Assembly (NCBI GenBank): GCA_002470515.1
Contig: DKML01000004.1
Location: 141,416 to 205,415, forward strand
Length of the DNA: 64,000 bases
DNA from: Proteobacteria bacterium UBA7415
GTDB taxonomy: Bacteria; Pseudomonadota; Gammaproteobacteria; Arenicellales; Arenicellaceae
Direction: 5' to 3'
Positions 1 through 10,293 of the stretch are shown here, in pieces. The notes beneath the pieces are model-generated. The model worked only from the letters and a program-made list of their open reading frames with translations. It searched no databases and was not told where the DNA came from. The translations under genes were made by a program, and so were the position numbers. How positions within the stretch are numbered: the stretch's first letter is position 1; each line of letters begins with the position of its first letter.

Positions 1-368
1 TCACCGTTCATTTCTTCTAACGTCATCATGTGCAAAATTTCTTTCATCGCCGTATAGAGAATAAATATGCCTCCAAACAGCACAATGATGGCGTGTAAGT
101 TAAACGTGGCGCTAACAATGCCTGCCCACTGAATAGACAAAATCTCATTCTGGAACGCCTTGATCATGTTCAACAGAAGGAATAGCAAGATTATACGTAG
201 AGCAACGGCGATAATAATGCCCCAGAAGCGCACTCTAGCTTGATGTTCTTTTGGTGCTCGTTGGCTTTCTAATGAAATGTATAAAAGATTGTCAAAGCCG
301 AGCACGGCCTGCAGCACGACTAAAAGGGCTAAGTCTACTAAGTTTGCAATTGTAAAAATTTCAGTCAT
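1..368 (-). CDS. TerC-family integral membrane protein (partial, C-terminus outside window)
   Basis: The reading frame starts at the ATG at 368 and runs off the left edge, so only about the first 122 residues are seen. They hold at least three hydrophobic segments and the hallmark early stretch VLGFDNLLYISLES, with the acidic FDN in the first membrane helix, then a basic loop (SQRAPKEHQARVRF) and a second and third helix ending in LYTAMKEIL. This pattern matches the TerC/Alx/YkoY family, inner-membrane proteins linked to metal-ion (manganese) export and tellurite resistance. It is transcribed in the same direction as pyrC, about 113 bp downstream of it. The family call is secure from the pattern; the substrate is not known. 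Confidence 0.82.
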   Translation of the reverse strand, partial: MTEIFTIANLVDLALLVVLQAVLGFDNLLYISLESQRAPKEHQARVRFWGIIIAVALRIILLFLLLNMIKAFQNEILSIQWAGIVSATFNLHAIIVLFGGIFILYTAMKEILHMMTLEEMNG

Positions 369-481
369 GGCGATACGCCTATTGAATTAGTTTGATTCTG
401 AATATGCTTTATTGTTTTAGCTACTTGAAGGGCTTTTAGTGTAACCATGCTAATGGTGATAAAGGCCCTCCATGGCTTTGA

Positions 482-1513
482 TTATTGGAGCTTCCATCGG
501 CACGTTTGACCCGCATAGAACGGCACAATTGTCTCGCCGTCCCAAAGCTTAATGTGTTCTGGAATAACCCAGTCTTGCTCAATTAAAGTGATACGCTGCG
601 AGTTCATATCTAAGCCATAAAAGCGTGGGCCATGTTCGCTAGCAAAAGCTTCCAATTTGTCGAGTGCGCCAAGGTCATCAAAGATTTGCGCGTACAGTTC
701 TATTGCACTCCAGGCGCTATAACACCCAGCACAACCACAGGGTGATTCCTTAGCCGATCGCGTATGAGGCGCAGAATCTGTGCCTAAAAAGAATTTTGAC
801 GAACCACTCTTAATGACTTCTTGTAATCTCAACTTGTGAGTATTGCGTTTGAGTATAGGCAAACAATAGTTGTGTGGTCGTATACCGCCAACCAATAAAT
901 CGTTGCGATCCAACATCAAATGCTGTGGCGTTATGGTTGCGCCAACGCGCTCGCTACAGCTCAATACAAAATCGGCAGCATCGGCTGTCGTAATGTGTTC
1001 GAACACTATTTTCAAGCCAGAGACAGCTTGAGTTAAGGGTGCAAGGTGTTCATCAATAAATTGCTTTTCTCGGTCAAAGATATCCGTTTGCAGGTCAGTC
1101 ACTTCGCCGTGGATCAAAAGCGGCATTCCTAATTCAGCCATTTCCTCAAATACCGGATAGAGGGGTGTTAAACCAGTTACGGCCGCATCAGAATTAGTTG
1201 TTGCGCCAGCGGGGTACAATTTGACTGCACTTACACCAGATTCAACGGCCGCTCGTATATCGGCTACACTCGTTTGATCCGTCAAATACAGTGTCATCAG
1301 AGGCATAAAATCAGACCCAGCAGGTCTAGCATCCATAATCCGCTGCTTGTAGCGTAGGGCTTGTTCCGCGTTTACCACTGGCGGAACCAAGTTAGGCATA
1401 ACAATGGCGCGTGCAAAACAGCGAGCAGTAGCGGGCACTGTTTCATTCAGCATCTGACCATCGCGAAAATGTAAATGCCAGTCGTCGGGTTTTCGTAAGG
1501 TAATAGCGCGCAT
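482..1513 (-). CDS. pyrC: Dihydroorotase, class II (PyrC)
   Basis: Catalyses the reversible cyclisation of N-carbamoyl-aspartate to dihydroorotate in cytosolic pyrimidine synthesis. At 343 residues it has the length of the E. coli enzyme. Metal and catalytic residues are all visible: HLH at 13-15, the lysine that is carbamylated (K98 in VKLYPAG), H135 in LLIHGE, H173 in FEHITT, and the D246/H250 pair in LGTDSAPH. The ATG start is the only sensible one although no clear Shine-Dalgarno lies before it. It is divergent from thrS, and the 265 bp between them must carry both promoters. Confidence 0.97.
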   Translation of the reverse strand: MRAITLRKPDDWHLHFRDGQMLNETVPATARCFARAIVMPNLVPPVVNAEQALRYKQRIMDARPAGSDFMPLMTLYLTDQTSVADIRAAVESGVSAVKLYPAGATTNSDAAVTGLTPLYPVFEEMAELGMPLLIHGEVTDLQTDIFDREKQFIDEHLAPLTQAVSGLKIVFEHITTADAADFVLSCSERVGATITPQHLMLDRNDLLVGGIRPHNYCLPILKRNTHKLRLQEVIKSGSSKFFLGTDSAPHTRSAKESPCGCAGCYSAWSAIELYAQIFDDLGALDKLEAFASEHGPRFYGLDMNSQRITLIEQDWVIPEHIKLWDGETIVPFYAGQTCRWKLQ

Positions 1514-1621
1514 ATTGAGCTGAATTAGGAGAAATTATTGTTCAATTATACGAAATTTTCCAACTTGAACCTGACTTTGTGGCTTGCCGTCGTAAATAAG
1601 ACACCTTTGGTCACGCAATGG

Positions 1622-1650
1622 TTTAGACTTTGCACCGCATTCGCTACAAT
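1622..1650 (+). promoter_or_regulatory. Possible sigma70 promoter for thrS
   Basis: A TACAAT -10 element at 1645-1650 lies 17 nt after TTTAGA at 1622-1627 (four of six to TTGACA). It would start thrS transcription about 120 nt before the ATG at 1779. Based on matching consensus only. Confidence 0.35.
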
Positions 1651-1778
1651 CCGCCTCCTGTATTGGAATGCTGAGTTTTTGCGGTCACGATTGTCATGTT
1701 CAATAATAATGACTGAATAAAGCTAAACTCCAACTCAAACCTATTCCTTAACGTAAACGTATAACTATAAAGTTCGCA

Positions 1779-3719
1779 ATGGATATTAAAATCAGTTTCC
1801 CCGATGGTGCGGTGCGTGAATTCGCAGCGCCGACTACAGGTATGGCGATCGCCAACGACATAAGCAGCGGTTTGCGCCGCAATGCGGTCGCGGTCAAAGT
1901 GAATGGCGCGTTATGGGACCTAACGCGAGAGATCGCCGCAGATGCTCAGGTTGAGATAGTGACACGTGACACCGATGAAGGGCTCGAGGTTCTTCGCCAC
2001 GACGCGGCACATATTATGGCCGAAGCGGTAAAAGAACTGTTTCCAGAAACGCAGGTTACCATTGGCCCGGCTATCGAAGACGGGTTCTATTACGACTTTG
2101 CTCGCGAAGAGGCTTTTACGCCCGACGATCTTGTGACTATCGAAACTCGTATGCGAGACATTGTAAGGCGCAACGAAACTATCGAGCGCGAAATTTGGGA
2201 CCGCCAACAAGCGATTGATTATTTTAAGTCGATAGGCGAAGAGTACAAAGCCGAAATTATTACCGACCTACCCGAAACCGAAGAGCTTTCTATTTACCGG
2301 CAGGGCGAGTTTCTGGATTTATGTGTTGGGCCACACTTGCCTTCTACGGGCATATTGCGAGATGGTTTTAAGCTCACTAAGCTAGCAGGTGCGTATTGGC
2401 GCGGTGATTCCAATAATGCGCAACTACAACGTATTTACGGAACGGCTTGGTCTGATAAAAAGCAACTCAAAGCGTACCTAAAACGTATGGAAGAGGCCGA
2501 AAAGCGCGACCATCGAAAACTGGGTAAAACATTGGACCTGTTTCATATTCAAGATGAAGCACCGGGTAGCGTGTTCTGGCACCCAAAAGGTTGGGCGCTG
2601 TATCAAGTTGTTCAGCAATACATGGCCGATCGTCAGTACGAGCGTGGTTATAAAGAAATAAAGACGCCGATTCTGGTCGATTTCTCATTATGGGAAAGAT
2701 CTGGTCACGCTGAAAAATTCAGCGATGACATGTTTACGCTCGAAACCGATGACCGCCGTTATGCTATTAAGCCAATGAACTGCCCTTGTCATGTTCAGGT
2801 GTACAACCAAGGCTTAAAAAGTTATCGAGATCTACCACTCAAACTCGCCGAATTCGGTTCTTGCCATCGCAATGAGATGTCGGGTGCACTCCACGGAATT
2901 ATGCGTGTACGAAGCTTTGTGCAAGACGATGCACATGTATTTTGTACCGAAGAGCAAATTCAGTCAGAAGTTACTGAGTTTATTGATTTTCTGCATGCGG
3001 TTTATAAAGATTTTGGGTTTACTGAAATTGTTTATAAGTTGTCGACCCGTCCTGAGTTACGAGTAGGTGATGACGAGGTATGGGATCGCTCCGAAAAAGC
3101 ATTAGAGAAGGCATTAAACGATAATGGCCTAGACTGGGATCTGCAGCCTGGAGAAGGTGCGTTCTACGGACCCAAGATTGAGTTTTCTCTAAAAGACTGT
3201 ATTGGTCGTCTTTGGCAGTGTGGCACCATGCAGGTCGATTTCTCGACTCCAGGAAGGCTCGGTGCTGAATATGTGGCCGAAGACGGTTCTAAGAAAGCCC
3301 CGGTAATGCTGCATAGAGCCATTTTGGGTTCGATTGAACGATTCTTAGGGATACTCATTGAGCAACATGCTGGGGCTATGCCTGCATGGTTAGCACCACA
3401 ACAAGTAATGATCGCTACCATTGTGACTGATGCGAATGATTACGCTGAAGAAGTATGTGCGGCGCTAAGAGCGCATGGTATTCGAGCCGAAGTAGATCTA
3501 CGTAACGAAAAAATTGGTTACAAGGTTCGAGAACATAGTTTACAAAAGATCCCAGCTATTCTCGCTATTGGTATGCGCGAGGCCGAAGAAAAAACTCTGG
3601 CGGTTCGACGTTTTGGTAGTCAGAACCAAACAACGATGACGCTTGATGACTTTATTACTAGCTTTACTCAAGAAGTTGAGAACCGTGAACTAATGGCGGC
3701 AACACCAAACGCTGAATAA
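1779..3719 (+). CDS. thrS: Threonyl-tRNA synthetase
   Basis: Charges tRNA-Thr in the cytosol. The 646-residue protein has the standard order: N-terminal TGS domain (about 1-60), the [11 protein letters not shown] editing-site motif (HxxxH) near residue 73, the class II catalytic core with MNCPCHV carrying the zinc cysteine, [17 protein letters not shown] (motif 2) and a C-terminal anticodon-binding domain. Length is close to E. coli ThrS (642). Unlike the usual gammaproteobacterial thrS-infC-rpmI-rplT order, the next gene is an FKBP isomerase 157 bp downstream, so the operon has been broken up or moved here. Confidence 0.97.
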   Translation: MDIKISFPDGAVREFAAPTTGMAIANDISSGLRRNAVAVKVNGALWDLTREIAADAQVEIVTRDTDEGLEVLRHDAAHIMAEAVKELFPETQVTIGPAIEDGFYYDFAREEAFTPDDLVTIETRMRDIVRRNETIEREIWDRQQAIDYFKSIGEEYKAEIITDLPETEELSIYRQGEFLDLCVGPHLPSTGILRDGFKLTKLAGAYWRGDSNNAQLQRIYGTAWSDKKQLKAYLKRMEEAEKRDHRKLGKTLDLFHIQDEAPGSVFWHPKGWALYQVVQQYMADRQYERGYKEIKTPILVDFSLWERSGHAEKFSDDMFTLETDDRRYAIKPMNCPCHVQVYNQGLKSYRDLPLKLAEFGSCHRNEMSGALHGIMRVRSFVQDDAHVFCTEEQIQSEVTEFIDFLHAVYKDFGFTEIVYKLSTRPELRVGDDEVWDRSEKALEKALNDNGLDWDLQPGEGAFYGPKIEFSLKDCIGRLWQCGTMQVDFSTPGRLGAEYVAEDGSKKAPVMLHRAILGSIERFLGILIEQHAGAMPAWLAPQQVMIATIVTDANDYAEEVCAALRAHGIRAEVDLRNEKIGYKVREHSLQKIPAILAIGMREAEEKTLAVRRFGSQNQTTMTLDDFITSFTQEVENRELMAATPNAE

Positions 3720-3876
3720 TCTTTATGTGATCTTTTTATTAAATACATAGAGTAGTTTAGTAAACACAAAGATTAGTTAGCAAACACATAGATTTGATTA
3801 AGGCTTGGTTAACCTTCGCCTGATTAAACTTAACCCTCTTTATGCTTTACCACCTTAAATATTACTGGAGAATTTT

Positions 3877-4596
3877 ATGACACTTTCCTTACGAACACTT
3901 GCGCTGATTGCAGTGGTGCTACTTGGATCAGCCTCTTTTACTCAGGCAGAAGACCTTGATATGACTACCGACAAAGCACAGCTCGGTTACACTTATGGCG
4001 TACAAATTGGCCAGGAGTTGGTCAATAGCGGGTTAGCTAAAGACATTGAACTAGCGGCTGTATTGGCGGCAATCACTGATATTACCAGTGGCAAAGAATC
4101 TAAGATTTCTCTTGAGCAGCAGCAAGCGGCTCAACAAAAATATCAAGACAAGCAGATCGCTGCGTACGAAGTAATGGCTTCTACCAACAAAGCTATGAGC
4201 GATGCCTACATGGTTGAGAACGCCAAAAAAGCAGGCGTTAAGACGACTGAAAGTGGCCTTCAATACGAAATACTTCGCGAAGGTAAAGGTGCTGCAACAA
4301 CTAATAATAGTATGGTTAAAGTTCACTACACTGGCAAAATGATAGACGGTTCGACGTTCGACAGTTCATACGACCGAGGTGAGCCAGCTACTTTTTCAGC
4401 CGGAGCGGTTATTCCAGGTTTTAGCGAAGGCTTACAATTGATGAAAGAAGGCGGCAAGATTCGTCTACACATACCAGCAGACATGGCTTATGGCGATCGA
4501 GCTCCTGAATCAATTGGCCCGAATCAAGCGCTAATATTCGAAGTTGAGCTTATCGAAGTAAAAGATGCACCAAAGCCAGCCGTACCGACTGAATAA
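3877..4596 (+). CDS. Periplasmic FKBP-type peptidyl-prolyl isomerase (FkpA/Mip-like)
   Basis: A 239-residue exported prolyl isomerase and likely chaperone. Residues 1-24 form a Sec signal peptide ending in SFTQA before EDLD. Residues about 30-125 are the FKBP-N dimerisation helices, and about 130-232 the FKBP domain, with VKVHYTGKMIDGSTFDSS and IPGFSEGLQLMKEGGK as its typical strands. A good ribosome site (GGAG) precedes the ATG by 7 nt. It is related to FkpA, FklB and Mip; I cannot tell which is the ortholog. It appears monocistronic, with a stem-loop just after the stop. Confidence 0.9.
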   Translation: MTLSLRTLALIAVVLLGSASFTQAEDLDMTTDKAQLGYTYGVQIGQELVNSGLAKDIELAAVLAAITDITSGKESKISLEQQQAAQQKYQDKQIAAYEVMASTNKAMSDAYMVENAKKAGVKTTESGLQYEILREGKGAATTNNSMVKVHYTGKMIDGSTFDSSYDRGEPATFSAGAVIPGFSEGLQLMKEGGKIRLHIPADMAYGDRAPESIGPNQALIFEVELIEVKDAPKPAVPTE

Positions 4597-4610
4597 GCAA
4601 TAATTGTAAA

Positions 4611-4645
4611 CGCTCTCTTTGTACTTTGTGTTGCAAAGGAGAGCG
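4611..4645 (+). terminator. Stem-loop after FKBP gene, possible terminator
   Basis: Inverted repeat CGCTCTCTTTG / CAAAGGAGAGCG with a single bulge and a 12-nt loop, 15 nt after the stop. There is no U-run, so intrinsic termination would be weak. Confidence 0.4.
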
Positions 4646-4692
4646 TATTACAGTCGCTACGCGACGCACTAAAAATAGTGAGATAGCCCTAA

Positions 4693-4968
4693 ATGTCAAA
4701 TTCCAATACAACAGATTCAGCGAACATAAATCCCGTGTTGTATTACAGCGCGTTTTGTTATTTTTGCCAGAAGGTGATGATGTTTATGTGTCAACGGGGT
4801 ATTGAGCTAGAAACGCGCAGCACCTCTGAACGCGAACATGCAATGACTTTGCGCGAAGGTGGTGGCAAGACTCAGGTCCCTTGCTTACGTATTGGTGAGG
4901 GTAGCAATGCTAAATGGTTGTACGAGTCGGATGACATCATCCGTTACTTGCAGGCCAATCATTCTTAG
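4693..4968 (+). CDS. Glutaredoxin-like protein
   Basis: A 91-residue thioredoxin-fold protein. It begins with a short polar tail and then YYSAFCYFCQKV, where CYFC is the dithiol active-site position, followed by the cis-proline motif VPCLRI near residue 73 and the glutathione-site-like YESDDIIRYL. This is the layout of glutaredoxin / GST N-terminal domain proteins that use glutathione to reduce or de-glutathionylate thiols; the true substrate is unknown. It converges with adk on a shared terminator. A paralog with the same GGG-x-x-VPCL and YES-x-DII blocks lies at 40737-41138. Confidence 0.82.
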   Translation: MSNSNTTDSANINPVLYYSAFCYFCQKVMMFMCQRGIELETRSTSEREHAMTLREGGGKTQVPCLRIGEGSNAKWLYESDDIIRYLQANHS

Positions 4969-4982
4969 GCTCGTGTTTTCAA

Positions 4983-5019
4983 GCAATAAAAAAGCCCGCA
5001 ATGCGGGCTTTTTTATTGC
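4983..5019. terminator. Bidirectional intrinsic terminator between grx-like gene and adk
   Basis: Perfect 18+1+18 palindrome: GCCCGCA/TGCGGGC core flanked by an A-run on one side and a T-run on the other, so it can end transcripts from both convergent genes. Confidence 0.95.
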
Positions 5020-5034
5020 AGCTATTGAAGCGGC

Positions 5035-6218
<1,184 letters not shown>

Positions 6219-8105
6219 ATGGAAAACACCAACAAGATCGCAACACGCTACCCAGAAGACGCGCAACAGGCCAATGTTGGTCTAGATACTATTGATCTAG
6301 GCACAGCACACACCTTAGATGAGCTTTTTCGTGAACGGGTGCGACGAACGCCTGAAGGCATGGCGTATTCGCAATTTGATGCGCAAGCCGAGCAGTGGGT
6401 AACGTTAAACTGGGCCGAAGTCGCAAGCCAGGTTGAACGATGGCAGGTTGCGTTTAGAGACTGCGGACTGGTAAAGGGCGACCGCGTAGCAATTTGCTAT
6501 AAAAACAGTATTGAATGGGTGCTCTTTGATCAAGCAGCCTTGCGCCTAGGGCTTGTTGTCGTGCCTCTGTACACAGCAGACTGACCCGATAATATTGCGT
6601 ATGTGATTTCCCATTCGGGCTCTAAAATGGTGTTCTTTACAAACCGAGCAACGTGGTTGTCGGTCTTAGATAGCAAAGAAGATGTTTCCTGCGTTAAGCA
6701 CGCTGTGGTAATGCAAATAGCCCCTGGCGCTAAAGACGAAGCGGCTAAAGCTAAGGATGTGACATTGCTCAGTGATTGGCTCCCAGAGTATGGCGAGCAC
6801 TTAGAGCGTGGTGTAACGGATCGCAACGATCTCGCATCGATTGTGTATACATCGGGCACCACCGGGCGACCCAAAGGCGTTATGTTGACGCATAATAATT
6901 TTCTCTCAAATGCCAGCAATGGGATGCATAGCGTAGCGGTAACGCCGCAAGATCAGTTTTTGTCTTTTTTACCCATGTCACACGCACTTGAACGAACTGT
7001 TGGGTATTACTGCCCTATGATGTGTGGCGCTTCGGTCGCATTTAACCGCTCTATTCCGCAATTGGCGCAGGACTTGGTGGCAATACGGCCGACTGTAGTG
7101 GTTTCTGTACCAAGGATTTTTGAGCGGATTCATAATCAAATCTATGGTGGCCTTCCGCAGATGTCGGCGATTAAACGGGCGTTGTTTAAGGCGGCTATTA
7201 AAATAGGTTGGCGGCGCTTTGAATACTCACAAGGTATCTCGTCATGGAGCCCTAGCTTGCTTCTCCATCCGTTGTTAGATCGCTTAGTCGGTAAGGCAGT
7301 TCGCGAAAAGTTGGGCGGACGAATGCGTTATGTCGTCGTTGGCGGAGCTGCGCTAAGCGCGAATGTCTCTAAAACGTTCATCTCGTTGGGACTAGAGCTT
7401 TTACAGGGCTATGGCCTAACTGAATCTAGCCCCATTGCCAGTGTTAATACGGTAAATGACAACAGGCCGGATTCAATTGGCTTACCACTGCACGGTGTGA
7501 CACTTAAGCTCGGTGACAATGATGAGCTCTTGATTCGAGGCGATAATGTTATGGCGGGTTACTGGCGAAACGAGAAAGACACTAAAAAAGCGATTATTGA
7601 AGACAGCGATGGGCGTTGGTTAAAAACTGGAGATGTCGCATCGATTGATGACCAAGGTTTTGTCAGAATCGTTGGCCGAATTAAAGATATTTTGTTACTG
7701 GCTAATGGCGAAAAAGTACCGCCAAGCGATATCGAGGCAGCGATCGCAAACGATCCACTATTCGAGCAGGTTGTTGTATTGGGCGAAGGCCGTTCATACC
7801 TAGCGGCTATCGTGGTTGTAGAACCAGAGCTGTGGAAACAAATGTGCTCTGAGCAAGGTTGGATCGACCAAGACATTACTCGTCCAGACGTTGTAACAGC
7901 GCTGCTTGCCAGAGTTAAGCTGCAAATGGGGCAGTTTCCTGGCTATGCTCGCATTCGTAAGCTTTATGCAACATCCGAAGAGTGGACTGTTGAGTCTGGG
8001 CTCATGACGCCCACCTTAAAGGTAAAGCGTCCACAAGTGATGGAACGTTACGCTAAAGAAATCGCGGCACTTTATTTAGGCCACAATCTCTACAAGTCTG
8101 ATTAA
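6219..8105 (+). pseudogene. AMP-forming long-chain acyl-CoA synthetase, interrupted by one in-frame TGA
   Basis: Read through, the frame gives about 628 residues of an ANL-superfamily fatty acyl-CoA ligase, which adenylates a fatty acid and transfers it to CoA. The ATP motif YTSGTTGRPKGVMLTHNN, the LQGYGLTESSP motif, the LKTGDVASID hinge and the GRIKDILLLANGEKVPP motif are all present and intact. A single TGA at 6582-6584 falls in VVPLYTAD-stop-PDNIAYVISHSG, where relatives have arginine, so a CGA to TGA transition is the simplest cause. Frame is preserved on both sides. Translation could restart at the GTG at 6603, but that product would lack the N-terminal 121 residues. UGA is a true stop elsewhere in the window (for example lipA). 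Either a recent pseudogene or a base-call error. Confidence 0.85.
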
Positions 8106-8108
8106 CTG

Positions 8109-8891
8109 ATGAGTTTTAAGCATTCAGCCCGACGAGCCCTGGTTATTGCCGGGCGCGCAATCGTAACACTCACTGTTGCGGTTTTGCTCGTGTACTACAG
8201 TGATTATGGGTTAAACGATAATAGTTCTAAAAACAGCTCAAACCAGAACGCCGATAAGAATGCCAATAAGAGTGCTGAGCGCGATTCAGATGCAGAACAG
8301 TCAATGTCCACTAGCAAAATTAAAAATTATGCGGATGCGCGCAAAGTGTTTTGGCGGCAACTATATCGTGGTTCTTTTACGACCCTTTATTGCGGACAAC
8401 GTTTTAATGCTATGCCTGCCAGAGGTGTGAACATTGAACACGTGTTTCCGATGGGTTGGGCTACCAACTCAATAGGCTGTGGAACTCGCGACCAATGCCG
8501 CTCAAATGCCCTATTCAATCAAATTGAATCCGACCTGCATAACCTGTATCCAAGTCGGTCCGATGTGAATACAGCGAGATTGAGCTTTCGCTTTGCAAAT
8601 ATCGCCGGAGAAGTCCGAGAATTTGGAGCGGATTGCGATTTCGAAGTCAGTAAACGACAACGTGCCGTAGAGCCTCGCCCGGATATTAGAGGTGACATAG
8701 CCCGTACCATGTTCTATATGGTCGATCGTTACCCTCAAGCCAAACTAGAAATATTTTCCAAGCAACAACGATTACTAAAAGAGTGGCATAGAGCCGACCC
8801 GCCTAGCGCAGAAGAGCGTGCTCGCAACGACGCCATTGAGCGGATACAGGGTAATCGAAACCCTTATGTAGACGCTCCAAATTCTCTCTAG
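8109..8891 (+). CDS. Endonuclease I family DNase (EndA/Dns-like)
   Basis: A 260-residue non-specific nuclease. Residues 10-30 are a membrane or uncleaved signal segment, followed by an Asn/Ser/Lys-rich linker (about 37-65). The nuclease domain has NIEHVFPMGW with the catalytic His of the His-Me finger, paired cysteines (CGTRDQCRSN) and ESDLHNLYPSRSDVN, which carries metal-site residues. It starts 3 bp after the acyl-CoA synthetase stop, so the two were one operon. Related enzymes are periplasmic or extracellular and degrade DNA for nutrients or limit uptake. Confidence 0.9.
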   Translation: MSFKHSARRALVIAGRAIVTLTVAVLLVYYSDYGLNDNSSKNSSNQNADKNANKSAERDSDAEQSMSTSKIKNYADARKVFWRQLYRGSFTTLYCGQRFNAMPARGVNIEHVFPMGWATNSIGCGTRDQCRSNALFNQIESDLHNLYPSRSDVNTARLSFRFANIAGEVREFGADCDFEVSKRQRAVEPRPDIRGDIARTMFYMVDRYPQAKLEIFSKQQRLLKEWHRADPPSAEERARNDAIERIQGNRNPYVDAPNSL

Positions 8892-8900
8892 AGCGTCTTT
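8871..8900 (+). terminator. Terminator overlapping the end of the endonuclease gene
   Basis: GACGCTC at 8871-8877 pairs with GAGCGTC at 8891-8897, followed by TTTAAT. The left arm lies inside the last codons. Confidence 0.55.
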
Positions 8901-9160
8901 AATCTGATAAAAATCGTTAACTCTTCACGTTTTAGGCGCTATTAGCCTTAAGCTAGAAGGTTGTTGCGGTCTTTACGCGGTAACATACTTAACTAGGCAC
9001 TAGGCACCGGCACTGAGCAAAATGATGGCTCAGAGCACCGCGAGTAGAGAGTCAGATTTTAAGGTTGAGTTTGAGAACCAAATCCTACGCCTACCTTATC
9101 TGAAACAAGCATACTCGTAACGTAACACCACATTTAATAACATGATGAGAGGTTCCATTG

Positions 9161-10138
9161 ATGACTAAACGACTAAGACACAACTCCGTTATGCGAGGCG
9201 TTCTGCATGGCCTGCTATTAGCAAGTGCGGCGATTGTATTAACGGCATGCGGCGACAAAGGGTTTACGGTAACCACCGAGTTTGCCTCGCCTAAAGGCAT
9301 CGAAGTCGGCGAAGCCGTCATGTACGAGGGACAACAAGTGGGCGAAGTAAGTTCCATAGAAGAAGGTCTGAATAGCACCAAGGTTGAGCTTGCGCTTATA
9401 CCAGAACAGGTCGCTTTATTTCATTCTAAGTCGGTGGTAGTCGTCAATACTATGGAAGAGGGCACTCCTGTCGAAATTTATAACCGAACAACAACCGACC
9501 CTGTTGCATTACAAGAAGGGCAAGAACTGCAGGGCCTAAATTCAATGTTTGAGTTGGGCGCATGGATGGTTGGCGACGCAATTCAAATAGGCTCAGGTAC
9601 CTTGTCTGACTTATTCGAATCTTTTACGGGTTATATACAAGGCGAGCAGTTTCAGAGTGACAAAGAACAAGTACAGCAACAGCTTTCGTCTGCAGCGCTG
9701 GCAGCAAAGGAAGCCGTAAGCAGTGTAGAGGTAGACATCAATCAAGCCCTACAAGAGCTGAAAGCATCTGAAGGTGAAATGGCTGCAGCGATCAGCCAAA
9801 TGGGCGACGAGCTGTCGCCTGTCGTACGCGAACTCACTGACAGCGGCAGCCAACTTATTGCGCAACTTGAGCAATTTGCACAAAACCTGGAAACCCAAGC
9901 ACAGGAAAATCCTGATTTTGGCAAAGAGTTGATGCAAAGTTTGGTCGATGTGTTCGAGCAATTAGACGCTGAAATTAATGGTCAAATAACCATTGATACA
10001 GACGAAGGTTCTAAAACCTACGATCTTGATTCGCAGAGCACTGATTCAGTTGAGGAAGTCGATTCAGTGGACGGCTCTCCATCAGCTGAAGGCTCTCAAT
10101 CGGCTGAAGGCTCTCCATCGGCTGAAGGCTCTCAATAA
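9161..10138 (+). CDS. MCE-domain (MlaD/PqiB-like) lipoprotein
   Basis: A 325-residue lipoprotein. After a short basic start, a hydrophobic segment ends in VLTAC (lipobox, near residues 26-30), so it should be anchored in a membrane by a lipid. The next ~75 residues, from KGFTVTTEFASPKGIEVGEAVMY on, are a typical single MCE domain as found in lipid-transport proteins such as MlaD and PqiB. A helical region with heptad-like Gln/Ala/Leu content follows (about 165-270). The tail is made of six-residue SPSAEG/SQSAEG repeats. No MlaE/MlaF permease genes adjoin it, so it is an orphan subunit here. The ATG at 9161 has GAGAGG just upstream. Confidence 0.8.
   Translation: MTKRLRHNSVMRGVLHGLLLASAAIVLTACGDKGFTVTTEFASPKGIEVGEAVMYEGQQVGEVSSIEEGLNSTKVELALIPEQVALFHSKSVVVVNTMEEGTPVEIYNRTTTDPVALQEGQELQGLNSMFELGAWMVGDAIQIGSGTLSDLFESFTGYIQGEQFQSDKEQVQQQLSSAALAAKEAVSSVEVDINQALQELKASEGEMAAAISQMGDELSPVVRELTDSGSQLIAQLEQFAQNLETQAQENPDFGKELMQSLVDVFEQLDAEINGQITIDTDEGSKTYDLDSQSTDSVEEVDSVDGSPSAEGSQSAEGSPSAEGSQ
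10073..10135 (+). repeat. 18-bp tandem repeat, 3.5 copies, in the MCE lipoprotein tail
   Basis: GGCTCTCCATCAGCTGAA and near-copies at 10073, 10091 and 10109, with a half copy at 10127, encode alternating SPSAEG/SQSAEG. In-frame unit length suggests copy number can change without breaking the gene. Confidence 0.9.
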
Positions 10139-10293
10139 TTAGCTAGCGACCTCGTAAAACACGACACTACGAGACATCTGCTCAACGGTTTTAGTCATGT
10201 GTTTGCATCGACCGGTTGAACGCATCTCTCGTTTCGGTCACTCGATGCTCGATATGGGAGTCCGCAATTATGAAAAGGTGTAGGAAGGCAACG

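Noticed and set aside
1538..1720. 60-codon frame between pyrC and thrS with AGGAG upstream
   Set aside because: TTG start, unusual composition, and it lies over the likely thrS promoter; no support as a gene.
6582..6584. Selenocysteine or recoded UGA in the acyl-CoA synthetase
   Set aside because: Family has Arg there, no SECIS-like context was evident, and UGA ends several normal genes in the window.
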